A DNA stretch of 64,000 nt from Limnohabitans_A sp048020265 (GCF_048020265.1 NZ_CP171843.1:310001-374000), one strand, 5' to 3'. Numbered from the stretch's first letter, positions 53,095 through 62,208 are shown. The notes: a model not told the origin generated them from the sequence alone. Made by a program: numbers and translations.

Positions 53095-53859
53095 ATGAAA
53101 AACATTCAGAAACTCGCGCTGGGCTTGGTGATGGCCCTCGGTCTGATGGCCAGTGCCCATGCCGCTGGTGGCGGTATCGCCTGGGACAAAGCGCCCAAGA
53201 AAACCAACGACCTGGCCGCTTTGCAAAATGGTGCCAAGTTGTTCGTCAACTACTGCCTGAACTGCCATTCGGCAGCATTCATGCGTTACAACCGTTTGAA
53301 AGACATCGGTTTGACCGAACAACAGATCAAGGACAACTTGTTGTTCGCTACTGAGAAAGTCGGCGACACCATGAAAGCTGCGATCGATCCGGTCCAGGCC
53401 AAAGAGTGGTTCGGCAAGAACCCACCCGATCTGACCTTGATGGCCCGTTCGCGTTCGGGGCACGGTGGCACCGGTGCAGATTACCTCTACACCTACCTGC
53501 GCACCTACTACCGCGACGAGACCAAGCCCACAGGCTGGAACAACTTGGCCATGCCCAACGTGGGCATGCCTAACCCCTTGTGGGAGTTGCAAGGCGAACG
53601 CGAGCCGATCTTTGAAGAAAAAGACGAGCACGGCCACAAAGTCCAGATCTTCAAAGGCTGGAAGCAGAACAAACCCGGCACCATGACGCCTCTGGAATAT
53701 GACCAGGCCGTGGGTGATCTGGTGGGTTACATGCAGTGGATGGCCGAGCCTGCCCAAAATACCCGTGTGCGCATTGGCGTCTGGGTCCTGATTTTCTTGT
53801 CATTCTTCACTTTCATTGCCTGGCGTTTGAATGCCGCGTTCTGGAAAGACATCAAGTAA
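53095..53859 (+). CDS. petC: Cytochrome bc1 cytochrome c1 subunit
   Basis: Membrane-anchored c-type cytochrome (254 aa). The signal peptide covers about 1-23 (ending AHA-A). The heme site CLNCH is at residues 54-58, and the axial Met may be in LAMPNVGMPNPLW. A C-terminal anchor (IGVWVLIFLSFFTFIAWRL) is near the end. It depends on ResB/CcsA, encoded at 1.7-5.1 kb, for heme attachment. Confidence 0.96.
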   Translation: MKNIQKLALGLVMALGLMASAHAAGGGIAWDKAPKKTNDLAALQNGAKLFVNYCLNCHSAAFMRYNRLKDIGLTEQQIKDNLLFATEKVGDTMKAAIDPVQAKEWFGKNPPDLTLMARSRSGHGGTGADYLYTYLRTYYRDETKPTGWNNLAMPNVGMPNPLWELQGEREPIFEEKDEHGHKVQIFKGWKQNKPGTMTPLEYDQAVGDLVGYMQWMAEPAQNTRVRIGVWVLIFLSFFTFIAWRLNAAFWKDIK

Positions 53860-53869
53860 TTGACGGTTC

Positions 53870-53889
53870 ACCCGGCCGTGCCGCCGGGT
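53870..53889 (+). terminator. Hairpin after petABC (first of two)
   Basis: A 7-bp stem ACCCGGC/GCCGGGT closes a 6-base loop 11 bases after the petC stop. It is followed by TCTTGTGG rather than a T tract, so it may act together with the next hairpin. Confidence 0.55.
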
Positions 53890-53895
53890 CTTGTG

Positions 53896-53929
53896 GAGTG
53901 GTGGGTCTTTTTGGCCCCCCACTCTTTTT
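53896..53929 (+). terminator. Rho-independent terminator after petABC
   Basis: GAGTGGTGGG and CCCCCCACTC pair over 10 positions with one mismatch, and five T follow. It ends 22 bases before the sspA ATG. Confidence 0.8.
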
Positions 53930-53951
53930 GATTTTTTGAGGAGCCTCCGCC

Positions 53952-54563
53952 ATGATGGTGCTTTATTCCGGAACCACTTGCCCTTTTTCCCACCGTTGCC
54001 GTTTTGTGCTGTTCGAAAAAGGCATGGACTTTGAGATCCGTGACGTGGACCTCTACAACAAACCCGAAGACATCAATGTGATGAACCCTTACGGGCAGGT
54101 GCCGATTCTGGTCGAGCGTGACCTGATCCTGTACGAGTCGAACATCATCAACGAGTACATCGACGAGCGCTTCCCGCATCCCCAATTGATGCCCGGTGAC
54201 CCAGTGGACCGCGCCCGTGTGCGTTTGTTCTTGCTCAACTTTGAGAAAGAGCTGTTCACCCATGTCTTGACGCTGGAAAACCGTGCCCTCAAAGGCAACG
54301 ACAAGGCCCTGGAAAAGGCCCGCTCGCACATCCGCGACCGTTTGACCCAGCTGGCCCCGGTGTTCCTGAAGAACAAGTTCATGTTGGGCGACAACTTCTC
54401 GATGCTGGACGTGGCGATTGCCCCCTTGCTCTGGCGTCTCGACTATTACGGCATTGAGCTGAGCAAGAACGCAGCGCCTTTGCTCAAGTACGCCGAGCGC
54501 ATCTTCTCGCGCCCAGCCTACATTGAGGCACTGACGCCGTCCGAAAAGGTCATGCGTAAGTAA
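53952..54563 (+). CDS. sspA: Stringent starvation protein A (GST-fold)
   Basis: RNA polymerase-associated protein (203 aa) with a glutathione S-transferase fold. Its thioredoxin-like domain opens LYSGTTCPFSHRCRFVLFEKG, with NPYGQVPILVERDLILYESNIINEYIDERFPHP, and a helical C-terminal domain follows. SspA lacks GST activity in characterised members. GAGGAG precedes the ATG. sspB follows 16 bases later. Confidence 0.93.
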   Translation: MMVLYSGTTCPFSHRCRFVLFEKGMDFEIRDVDLYNKPEDINVMNPYGQVPILVERDLILYESNIINEYIDERFPHPQLMPGDPVDRARVRLFLLNFEKELFTHVLTLENRALKGNDKALEKARSHIRDRLTQLAPVFLKNKFMLGDNFSMLDVAIAPLLWRLDYYGIELSKNAAPLLKYAERIFSRPAYIEALTPSEKVMRK

Positions 54564-54579
54564 ATTCGGGAAAGCCACC

Positions 54580-55029
54580 ATGATCAGCAGCGCCGAACTG
54601 CCTTCCACGCGCCCCTATCTGATTCGGGCCTTGTACGACTGGTGCTCCGACAACGGTTTCACGCCCTATGTGGCCGTCAAGGTGGACCACTCGGTGCAGG
54701 TGCCGCGTGAATACGTGCAAGGCGGCGAGATTGTGCTCAACGTCAGCATGGATGCCACCAGTTCGCTCAAATTGGGCAACGAGTTCATCGAATTCAAAGC
54801 CCGCTTTGGCGGCAAGCCGCGCGACATCATGGTGCCCATTCACCGCGTCATGGCCATTTATGCCCGTGAAAATGGGCAAGGCATGGCCTTCCCCGTGAGC
54901 GATGACGAATCCAGCGCGGCCCCGGCTTTGTCGGCGGTGCCTGTGCTGGATGCACCTGTCGGCGAAGGGGATGAGCCCGTGCCGCCGACACCCAGCCCCA
55001 CACGACCCGCCTTGAAACGGGTCAAGTGA
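54580..55029 (+). CDS. sspB: ClpXP protease specificity-enhancing factor SspB
   Basis: Adaptor (149 aa) that delivers ssrA-tagged proteins to ClpXP. The substrate-binding domain shows STRPYLIRALYDWCSDNGFTPY and VPREYVQGGEIVLNVS. After a Pro/Ala-rich linker the C-terminus RPALKRVK matches the ClpX-docking tail. It lies in the same unit as sspA. Confidence 0.95.
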   Translation: MISSAELPSTRPYLIRALYDWCSDNGFTPYVAVKVDHSVQVPREYVQGGEIVLNVSMDATSSLKLGNEFIEFKARFGGKPRDIMVPIHRVMAIYARENGQGMAFPVSDDESSAAPALSAVPVLDAPVGEGDEPVPPTPSPTRPALKRVK

Positions 55030-55087
55030 AAAAATTAACGGTGCCAAGCCCGATGACGGACTCGGATCACGTTAGAATCTAGCCCGT

Positions 55088-55163
55088 GCCGCTTTAGCTC
55101 AGTTGGTAGAGCACCCGCCTTGTAAGCGGTAGGTCGTCAGTTCGAATCCGACAAGCGGCACCA
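55088..55163 (+). tRNA. tRNA-Thr (anticodon TGT)
   Basis: A 76-base cloverleaf with a perfect 7-bp acceptor stem (GCCGCTT/AAGCGGC), D arm AGCTCAGTTGGTAGAGC, anticodon loop CTTGTAA with TGT, T loop TTCGAAT, and CCA encoded. Two mispairs are present: C-U at positions 27-43 and A-C in the T stem (52-62). TTAGAAT nine bases upstream may be its -10 region. Confidence 0.95.
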
Positions 55164-55170
55164 AAACTTG

Positions 55171-55205
55171 AAAAGGCCCTGATCCACGATCAGGGCCTTT
55201 TTTTT
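55171..55205. terminator. Terminator between tRNA-Thr and the DciA-like gene
   Basis: A 14-bp stem AAAAGGCCCTGATC/GATCAGGGCCTTTT with loop CAC is followed by further T. The A tract on the other side makes it usable for the convergent DciA-like gene, whose stop is at 55237. Confidence 0.9.
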
Positions 55206-55236
55206 GCAAAAAAGCCGGCAATATCACGGCAGAAGC

Positions 55237-55545
55237 TCAAGGCACCCGGTTTTGAACCTTGATGCGGATCGAGGTCACGCCCAGGCCGTGGGTCGACAAA
55301 TGGGCCTGCAAGGCGGGCACCAGCTGTCGCAGTTTGGCAGCCACCGCGTTGGAGCTGACCAGCAGACACCAGCAGCCGTCCTCGATGGGGCCGGCCTGCA
55401 CGCTGGCCCGCAGGGGCGCTGGCAGCAAGCCGCGAATGGCCTGCAAGCGTGCCGAAGACTCGCGCACCAGATCGGCCAATCGGGCGAAAGTCGGTGACTC
55501 TTGCGCGGCTTGCTGCAGGGGGATGGCTTGGTGGCGTCTTTGCAT
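55237..55545 (-). CDS. DciA-like protein (DUF721)
   Basis: Small protein of 102 aa with the DUF721/DciA pattern: a helical N-terminus (RLADLVRESSARLQAIRGLLPAPLR) then a KH-like domain (CWCLLVSSNAVAAKLRQLVPALQAHL...GVTSIRIKVQ). DciA proteins are replicative-helicase operators in bacteria lacking DnaC/DnaI; the function here is inferred. It is divergent from secA and ends beside the tRNA terminator. Confidence 0.75.
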   Translation of the reverse strand: MQRRHQAIPLQQAAQESPTFARLADLVRESSARLQAIRGLLPAPLRASVQAGPIEDGCWCLLVSSNAVAAKLRQLVPALQAHLSTHGLGVTSIRIKVQNRVP

Positions 55546-55770
55546 GGCAGAAGTTGTTCGGGCCCATTATCCGGCAGTCGACAAGGCCAGGTTCTGTTGG
55601 CTGAAAACCGGCATGGCCAGAGGCTAAAATCATCCGGTTAGGCTGGGCCCTGTTGGGATCAGCTGGGGGCATGGGGGATATCCCACAGGCCTGGTTTGTT
55701 TTGAACCCTTTTAATTGACAGGATAGACGGTCTGTTTCTCAGCCCCGTGCTGAAGGTGGATCTTGTAGAC

Positions 55771-58518
55771 ATGGCCATCCCATTCCTCACCAAAATTTTC
55801 GGCAGCCGAAACGACCGCCTGCTCAAGCAATACCGCAAAACCGTGGAGCGCATCAACGCCCTGGAAGCCGGATTGGAAGCACTGAGCGACGACGAGCTGC
55901 GTGGTAAGACCCAGAGCTTTCGTGAGCGCTTTGCCGCAGGCGAAACACTGGACGCCTTGATGCCCGAAGCCTTCGCCGTGGTGCGCGAGGGCTCTAAACG
56001 CGTCATGAAGATGCGGCACTTCGATGTGCAGCTGGCCGGTGGTATCGCTTTGCATAACGGCAAGATTGCTGAGATGCGCACAGGCGAAGGCAAAACCCTG
56101 ACGTCCACATTGCCTGCTTACCTCAATGCCATCGCGGGCAAGGGTGTGCACGTGGTCACTGTGAACGACTATCTGGCCAGCCGCGATGCCCGCTGGATGG
56201 GCAAGCTCTTCAACTTCCTGGGCTTGTCGGTCGGCATCAACCTGGCCCAGATGTCGCGCGAAGAAAAGCAAGCCGCTTACAACTCGGACATCACCTACGG
56301 CACCAACAACGAATACGGCTTTGACTATCTGCGCGACAACATGGTCTATGAAGCCCGTGACCGCGTTCAGCGCCCTTTGAATTACGCCATCATCGACGAA
56401 GTGGATTCCATCCTGATCGATGAGGCCCGCACACCGCTGATCATCAGCGGGCAGGCCGAAGACCACACGGCCACTTACCTGTCGATGAAGCAGGTGGTGC
56501 CGTTGCTCACGCGCCAGGAAGGCGAAGCCGACCCGCGCACGGGCGAGGGCATCATCACCCCAGGCGACTTCACCGTGGATGAAAAATCACACCAGGTCTT
56601 TTTGACCGAAGACGGCCATGAAAAAGCCGAAGCCGTGTTGGCCCAGATGGGCCTGATCCCGGAGGGCGCAAGCCTCTACGATCCGGCCAACATCACGCTG
56701 ATGCACCACCTGAACGCCGCTTTGCGTGCGCAGCACCTCTACCACCGCGACCAGCACTATGTGGTGCAGGATGGTGAGATTGTCATCGTGGACGAATTCA
56801 CGGGTCGCCTGATGACCGGCCGCCGCTGGAGCGATGGCTTGCACCAGGCGGTGGAGGCCAAAGAAGGTGTTCAAATCCAGGCTGAAAACCAGACCCTGGC
56901 GTCCATCACGTTCCAGAACTATTTCCGCCTGTACAACAAGATCGGCGGCATGACCGGAACGGCCGACACCGAGGCTTATGAGTTTCAGGAAATCTACGGT
57001 CTGGAAACCGTGGTCATTCCGCCGCACCGCAAGAGCCAGCGCGAAGACCAGCTGGACCGCGTGTACAAGACCTCACAAGAGCGCTACACGGCCGCGATTG
57101 CCGACATCCGTGAATGCCACGAACGCGGTCAGCCTGTGCTGGTGGGCACCACTTCTATTGAGAATTCCGAGCTGATTTCACAATTGCTCACCCAGGCCAA
57201 GTTGCCGCACCAGGTGCTCAACGCCAAGCAACATGCCCGCGAGGCCGACATCGTGGCCCAAGCCGGTCGTCCCGGCATGATCACGATTGCCACCAACATG
57301 GCTGGACGTGGCACCGACATCGTGCTCGGCGGCAACATCGAAAAAGACATTCAGGCGGTGGAAGCCGACGAGAGCCTGTCCGAAGAGGCCCGCCAGGCTC
57401 GCGTTAACGCATTGCGCGAGCAGTGGAAAGTTGTGCACGAGCAGGTCAAGGCTTTGGGCGGTTTGCGCATCATCGCCACAGAGCGCCACGAGTCACGCCG
57501 CATCGACAACCAGCTGCGTGGCCGATCCGGCCGCCAGGGTGACCCCGGTTCATCGCGTTTCTATTTGAGCCTGGACGATCCCTTGATGCGCATTTTTGCG
57601 GGCGACCGTGTGCGATCCATCATGGACCGCCTGAAGATGCCCGAGGGCGAAGCCATCGAAGCGGGCATCGTCACGCGCAGCATCGAAAGCGCCCAGCGCA
57701 AGGTGGAGTCGCGCAACTTCGACATCCGCAAGCAATTGCTGGAATACGACGATGTGTCGAACGACCAGCGCAAGGTGATTTACCAGCAGCGCAACGACAT
57801 TCTCGATGCGCAAGATTTGAACGGCCAGATCACCGCCCTGCGCGAAGGCTGCTTCACCGACATGGTGCGCCAATATGTGCCTGCTGAGACGGTCGAGGAG
57901 CAATGGGACCTGGCCAGTCTGGAAAAGGTGCTGGCCGACGAGTGGTCGCTGCCGCTCAATTTGCGCGAGAAGGTGCAAGCCTCCAACGCCATCACCGACG
58001 AAGAAATTCTCGAGACTGTGGTGGCCGCTGCCAATGCCCATTTCCAGGCCAAACTCGACAGCGTGGGCGTGGACAACTTCACCTCGTTTGAGCGCATGAT
58101 CTTGCTGCAAAGCATTGACACGCACTGGCGCGAACACCTGAGTGCGCTGGACTATCTGCGCCAGGGCATCCATTTGCGTGGCTATGCCCAAAAGCAGCCC
58201 AAACAGGAATACAAGCGCGAAGCGTTTGAGTTGTTTGGCCAATTGCTCGACGCCGTCAAAAACGAAGTTACCCGCACCCTGATGACCGTGCGCATCGACT
58301 CGGGCGAGCAGATCGAGCAGGCCGCCCATGACATCGAAGAGCGAGCCGAGCACATCAGCAACGTGACCTACAGCGCCCCCGACGAGTCGGGTGAGCCGCA
58401 AACCGTGGCAGCCGACTTGGCTGGCTTGCAGCAGGCCTTTGGCCCGGTGGGCCGCAACGAGCCTTGTCCTTGCGGCAGTGGCAAGAAGTTCAAGCAGTGC
58501 CACGGCAAACTCGCTTGA
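55771..58518 (+). CDS. secA: Preprotein translocase ATPase SecA
   Basis: Motor of Sec export (915 aa). Walker A is in MRTGEGKTLTSTLP (G105 onward), DEAD-like motif VDSILIDEARTPL, the preprotein crosslinking domain about 225-370, motif VI region QLRGRSGRQGDPG, and the C-terminal zinc site C899, C901, C910, H911 (CPCGSGKKFKQCHG) that binds SecB. The ATG at 55771 (MAIPFLTKIFGSRNDR) is the family start; a GTG at 55747 is possible but unlikely. The 225 bases upstream hold no gene and no clear promoter apart from a TAAAAT at 55625. Confidence 0.97.
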   Translation: MAIPFLTKIFGSRNDRLLKQYRKTVERINALEAGLEALSDDELRGKTQSFRERFAAGETLDALMPEAFAVVREGSKRVMKMRHFDVQLAGGIALHNGKIAEMRTGEGKTLTSTLPAYLNAIAGKGVHVVTVNDYLASRDARWMGKLFNFLGLSVGINLAQMSREEKQAAYNSDITYGTNNEYGFDYLRDNMVYEARDRVQRPLNYAIIDEVDSILIDEARTPLIISGQAEDHTATYLSMKQVVPLLTRQEGEADPRTGEGIITPGDFTVDEKSHQVFLTEDGHEKAEAVLAQMGLIPEGASLYDPANITLMHHLNAALRAQHLYHRDQHYVVQDGEIVIVDEFTGRLMTGRRWSDGLHQAVEAKEGVQIQAENQTLASITFQNYFRLYNKIGGMTGTADTEAYEFQEIYGLETVVIPPHRKSQREDQLDRVYKTSQERYTAAIADIRECHERGQPVLVGTTSIENSELISQLLTQAKLPHQVLNAKQHAREADIVAQAGRPGMITIATNMAGRGTDIVLGGNIEKDIQAVEADESLSEEARQARVNALREQWKVVHEQVKALGGLRIIATERHESRRIDNQLRGRSGRQGDPGSSRFYLSLDDPLMRIFAGDRVRSIMDRLKMPEGEAIEAGIVTRSIESAQRKVESRNFDIRKQLLEYDDVSNDQRKVIYQQRNDILDAQDLNGQITALREGCFTDMVRQYVPAETVEEQWDLASLEKVLADEWSLPLNLREKVQASNAITDEEILETVVAAANAHFQAKLDSVGVDNFTSFERMILLQSIDTHWREHLSALDYLRQGIHLRGYAQKQPKQEYKREAFELFGQLLDAVKNEVTRTLMTVRIDSGEQIEQAAHDIEERAEHISNVTYSAPDESGEPQTVAADLAGLQQAFGPVGRNEPCPCGSGKKFKQCHGKLA

Positions 58519-58529
58519 GTCTGATCCAC

Positions 58530-58561
58530 GGACAAAACGGGCTTCGGCCCGTTTTGTCCTT
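58530..58561 (+). terminator. Terminator between secA and argJ
   Basis: A perfect 13-bp stem GGACAAAACGGGC/GCCCGTTTTGTCC with a TTCG tetraloop, followed by TT. The stem is very stable but the T tract is short. Confidence 0.75.
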
Positions 58562-58600
58562 GTGCCGTCCTAATACCGACTCTTTTCCCAAAGGATGTTT

Positions 58601-59830
58601 ATGCCCGTGAATTTGCCCCCTCTGGACCCCGCTCAACTCCAACCCATCGCAGGCGTGCGCATCGGCATTGCCGAAGCGGGCGTGCGCAAAGCCAACCGCA
58701 AGGACCTCACCGTGTTCTTGCTGGACGAAGGTGCCAGCGTGGCGGGGGTGTTCACCCGCAACCGCTTTTGCGCCGCCCCGGTGCAGGTTTGCCGCGAGCA
58801 TTTGGCTGCGGGCAGCGCGGTGCGTGCTTTGGTCATCAACACCGGCAATGCCAACGCGGGCACGGGCGCACCGGGCCTGGCCCATGCTCGCCAGACCTGC
58901 GACGCGCTGGCCAAGCTGCTGCAATGCACACCCGCGCAAGTGCTGCCGTTTTCGACGGGCGTGATCATGGAGCCACTGCCTGTGGACCGCATCGTGGCAG
59001 GCTTGCCCGCTGCGCTGGCCGATGCTCAAGCCACGCACTGGGCCAAGGCCGCCGAAGGCATCATGACCACCGACACTGTGCCCAAGGCGGCCAGCGTGCA
59101 AGTGCAAGTGGGTGGGAGGGCCGTGAGCATCACCGGCATCAGCAAGGGCGCGGGCATGATCCGCCCCAACATGGCCACCATGCTTGGCTTTGTGGCCACC
59201 GATGCGTGCATCGATCCGGCCCTGTTGCCCGCGCTGGCCAAACAACTGGCCGACGGCTCGTTCAACCGCATCACCATCGATGGCGACACCTCGACCAACG
59301 ATTCCTTCATGTTGATCGCCACGCACCAGGCAGGCAACACACCCATCACCTCGCTGGACAGTGCCGATGGCCAAGCCCTGCTCCAAGGCTTGATGCAAGT
59401 GGCCCGCCAACTGGCCCATGCCATCGTGCGCGATGGCGAGGGCGCGACCAAGTTCATCGCCGTGCAGGTCGAAGGCGGCCGCACGGGCGATGAGTGCCGT
59501 CAGGTGGCGTATGCGATCGCGCACTCGCCCCTGGTCAAAACCGCTTTCTTTGCCAGCGATCCGAACCTGGGCCGCATTCTGGCGGCCGTGGGCTACGCCG
59601 GTATCGACGACCTGGACCAGGGCCTGATCGAGCTGCACCTGGACGATGTGCATGTGGTCTCGCAAGGCGGCCGCCGCGCCGAGTACCGCGAGGAGGACGG
59701 TCAACGCGTCATGAAGGGCAGCGAGATCACCGTGCGCGTGGGCCTGGGCCGAGGCACCGCCAGCGACACCGTGTGGACCTGCGACCTGAGCCACGAGTAC
59801 GTCACCATCAACGCGGATTACCGTTCATGA
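58601..59830 (+). CDS. argJ: Bifunctional glutamate N-acetyltransferase / ornithine acetyltransferase
   Basis: Enzyme (409 aa) of the cyclic arginine pathway, transferring acetyl from N-acetylornithine to glutamate. It self-cleaves before Thr193 in NMATMLGF, the N-terminal nucleophile of the beta chain. FSTGVIMEPLP, IDGDTSTNDS, and GEGATKF motifs are present. AAGGA lies five bases before the ATG at 58601; a Met two codons earlier is an alternative. It overlaps the next gene in ATGA. Confidence 0.95.
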   Translation: MPVNLPPLDPAQLQPIAGVRIGIAEAGVRKANRKDLTVFLLDEGASVAGVFTRNRFCAAPVQVCREHLAAGSAVRALVINTGNANAGTGAPGLAHARQTCDALAKLLQCTPAQVLPFSTGVIMEPLPVDRIVAGLPAALADAQATHWAKAAEGIMTTDTVPKAASVQVQVGGRAVSITGISKGAGMIRPNMATMLGFVATDACIDPALLPALAKQLADGSFNRITIDGDTSTNDSFMLIATHQAGNTPITSLDSADGQALLQGLMQVARQLAHAIVRDGEGATKFIAVQVEGGRTGDECRQVAYAIAHSPLVKTAFFASDPNLGRILAAVGYAGIDDLDQGLIELHLDDVHVVSQGGRRAEYREEDGQRVMKGSEITVRVGLGRGTASDTVWTCDLSHEYVTINADYRS

Positions 59831-60717
59831 ACGCCTCTTCCAATTCAGCCCTGGACCAGTTGCTGGCCAAAGTCAGCCAGCTGGTGGACCGCATCGAGTC
59901 GGTCTTGCCCCAGCCCTTGTCGGCGCCCGACTGGACGCAAGCCATTGCCTGGCGTTACCGCAAGCGCTCGTCCGGCCACGGCGTGCTCGAACCTGTGCGC
60001 CATGTGGCGGCCATGACGCTGGATGACCTCAAGGAAATCGACGACCAGAAAGAAAAGCTGCAGCGCAACACCGAGCAGTTTGTGCACGGCCGCCCAGCCA
60101 ACAATGTGTTGCTCACAGGCGCACGCGGCACGGGCAAGTCCTCGCTCATCAAGGCGTGCCTGAACACCTACGCGCCCCAAGGTCTGCGATTGATTGAAGT
60201 GGACAAGGAAGACCTGACCGATTTGCCCGACATCATCGAAGTGGTGGCGGGTCGCCCCGAAAAGTTCGTGGTCTATTGCGACGACTTGAGTTTTGAAGAC
60301 GGCGAGCCCGGCTACAAGGCGCTCAAGTCGATTCTGGACGGCACCGTGGCGGCTTCGACCCCCAACGTGCTGGTGTACGCCACCAGCAACCGCCGCCACC
60401 TGCTGCCCGAGTACATGAGCGAGAACCTCACCTACAAACACACCGAGGACGGCGAGGTGCACCCGGGCGAGGGCGTGGAAGAGAAAATTTCCCTGTCCGA
60501 GCGCTTTGGCCTCTGGATCAGTTTCTACCCCTTCTCGCAAGACGAGTACCTGACCATTGCCGGTCAGTGGCTCAGCGCCTTGGGTGCTACGCCCGCGCAA
60601 ATCGAGGCCGCACGCCCCGATGCGCTGCTCTGGGCCCTGGAGCGCGGCTCGCGCAGCGGCCGTGTGGCTTACCAGTTTGCGCGGGACATGATGGGCCGCC
60701 AAGCCGATCCCGCATGA
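59827..60717 (+). CDS. AAA+ ATPase, DUF815 family
   Basis: Predicted cytoplasmic ATPase (296 aa). Walker A is LLTGARGTGKSSLIKA (about 94-108), Walker B FVVYCDDLSFE, sensor-like VYATSNRRHLLPEYMSEN, and SERFGLWISFYPFSQDEYL near the C-terminal helical domain. The function is not established for the family. It is sandwiched by four-base overlaps between argJ and mutT. Confidence 0.88.
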   Translation: MNASSNSALDQLLAKVSQLVDRIESVLPQPLSAPDWTQAIAWRYRKRSSGHGVLEPVRHVAAMTLDDLKEIDDQKEKLQRNTEQFVHGRPANNVLLTGARGTGKSSLIKACLNTYAPQGLRLIEVDKEDLTDLPDIIEVVAGRPEKFVVYCDDLSFEDGEPGYKALKSILDGTVAASTPNVLVYATSNRRHLLPEYMSENLTYKHTEDGEVHPGEGVEEKISLSERFGLWISFYPFSQDEYLTIAGQWLSALGATPAQIEAARPDALLWALERGSRSGRVAYQFARDMMGRQADPA

Positions 60718-61196
60718 GCGCAGGTTTGCTGGTCGCTGACGGTGAGCGTGCACGCGAAGACCTGAGCGCAGGCCAGTCCGAGCGTGCCGTGGTCGATGTG
60801 GCCGTGGGCGTTTTGCTGCAGGCCGATGGCCATTTTTTGCTCACCTCGCGCCCTGAGGGCAAGGTGTACGCTGGGTATTGGGAATTCCCCGGCGGCAAAC
60901 TTGAAGCGGGCGAGTCGGTCGAGCAAGCGCTGCGCCGCGAGTTGCAAGAAGAGTTGGGCATCACCATCGGTGCCGCCCAAGTCTGGAAAACCCAGATGGT
61001 CGATTACCCGCACGCACTGGTGCGGCTGCACTTTTGCAAGGTGTGGGACTGGCAGGGCGAGCTGCAGATGCGCGAAGCGCAATCACACGCCTGGCAAAGC
61101 TTGCCGGTGGCCGTTACGCCGGTTCTGCCGGGCACCATCCCCGTGTTGGCTTGGTTGGCCGATGAGCGTGCGTTCACAGGGACCACGCACGACTGA
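60714..61196 (+). CDS. mutT: MutT-like Nudix hydrolase (8-oxo-dGTP diphosphatase)
   Basis: Nudix protein (160 aa) that sanitises oxidised nucleotides. The Nudix box is GGKLEAGESVEQALRRELQEELGI. The opening VDVAVGVLLQADGHFLLTSRPEGKVYAGYWEFPGG is typical of MutT. The C-terminal part lacks the thiamine-synthase-like domain found in some longer betaproteobacterial MutT fusions. Its start overlaps the DUF815 stop. Confidence 0.9.
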   Translation: MSAGLLVADGERAREDLSAGQSERAVVDVAVGVLLQADGHFLLTSRPEGKVYAGYWEFPGGKLEAGESVEQALRRELQEELGITIGAAQVWKTQMVDYPHALVRLHFCKVWDWQGELQMREAQSHAWQSLPVAVTPVLPGTIPVLAWLADERAFTGTTHD

Positions 61197-61218
61197 ACCC
61201 TGCCGGGTTCATGGCCGC

Positions 61219-61434
61219 TCACTGCAGCCGTGGATCGCCAAAGGGCTCGTCTGGTGGGGTGTTGTCGGGCAGTTTGAACTCTTCGCTGGCCCAGGCCCCC
61301 AAGTCCACCCCTTTGCAGCGGGCGCTGCAAAATGGACGGTAGGGATTGCTGGGGCTGTAAAGGCTGTTGCCCGCGCAAGCCGGGCAGCGCACTTGGCGGG
61401 GTTTGAAAGCTTCAGGCTGGTTCGAGTCACTCAT
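61219..61434 (-). CDS. yacG: DNA gyrase inhibitor / zinc protein YacG
   Basis: Small zinc-finger protein (71 aa). Four Cys ligands are in VRCPACAG and FCSARCKGVDLGAW. YacG binds and inhibits GyrB in E. coli. The ATG at 61434 overlaps the zapD stop; a GTG two codons upstream is the alternative. It is the last gene of the leftward pilC-pilD-coaE-zapD-yacG unit. Confidence 0.92.
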   Translation of the reverse strand: MSDSNQPEAFKPRQVRCPACAGNSLYSPSNPYRPFCSARCKGVDLGAWASEEFKLPDNTPPDEPFGDPRLQ

Positions 61435-62186
61435 GCGCACAAAGTCATCTCAAAGGGCACGTCATCGGTGGTGGCCACCAGTTTGCCATCGCTTTGCTGG
61501 CGCATCATGCGGATCACCACCAACAAACGGTTGCAGCTGATCTCGGGCGTGATGCCCAGCGACGGGTCGATTTTGAGGCGCAGCAGCTGAAAGGTGCGCC
61601 CTTGCGGCAGGTTTTGTTGCAGCTGTCCGGCCGTGGCCATGACCTTCTGGCTGCTGCCGGATTCGCGCAGCATTTGCAGCAGCAACTTGACGGCTTGGGC
61701 CAAGGGGCCAAACGGTGCGACCCATTGCGACAGGTCCTGGGCGCGGCTGGCGGCGTCGTGGTGTTGCCAGGCATGGTAGGAGGGCAGGTCAAATTCGCAG
61801 GTGCCGCCGGGTATCACGGCGCGGCTGCGCAAGGCCATCAGGAAGTCGTTGTCGTTCAGGCTTTGGCCGATCTTGCCGCTGACCTGGTTGAGTGCTTCAA
61901 AGTGTTCATCCAGCTGGGCAATCACGCCGTCCAGCGCTTTTTCGGAGATGGCGGGGTTGCCCCGGTAGCCGTTGTAGAGCTGTTTTTGGCGTTCCAGGTC
62001 TTTGAGCACATCGGATTTGAGCTCCGAGCGCGAGGCCACCTCGATGATTTCGAACAAAGTGGTCAGCGCAAAGTGGTGGTCCAAGGCCTCGGTGCGGGCC
62101 ATCAATTGGCCCAGGCGGTTGAACAGTTGCTGCAGCCGCAGGTAAGTGCGGATGCGTTCGTTGAAGGGGTATTCGTACAGTATCAC
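61431..62186 (-). CDS. zapD: Cell division protein ZapD
   Basis: FtsZ-bundling protein (251 aa). The N-terminal pattern VILYEYPFNERIRTYLRLQQLFNRL and the all-helical region match ZapD, with CEFDLPSYHAWQ starting the C-terminal beta domain. The GTG at 62186 matches the family start; a TTG at 62231 would overlap coaE and add 15 unconserved residues. It overlaps yacG by four bases. Confidence 0.92.
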   Translation of the reverse strand: MILYEYPFNERIRTYLRLQQLFNRLGQLMARTEALDHHFALTTLFEIIEVASRSELKSDVLKDLERQKQLYNGYRGNPAISEKALDGVIAQLDEHFEALNQVSGKIGQSLNDNDFLMALRSRAVIPGGTCEFDLPSYHAWQHHDAASRAQDLSQWVAPFGPLAQAVKLLLQMLRESGSSQKVMATAGQLQQNLPQGRTFQLLRLKIDPSLGITPEISCNRLLVVIRMMRQQSDGKLVATTDDVPFEMTLCA

Positions 62187-62208
62187 GCGGCGTTTTCCAG
62201 TGCCGCCA

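Noticed and set aside
55625..55720. secA promoter from TAAAAT (55625) or TTGACA (55715)
   Set aside because: TAAAAT has only a weak CTGAAA 18 bases upstream, and no -10-like hexamer lies 16-18 bases after TTGACA.
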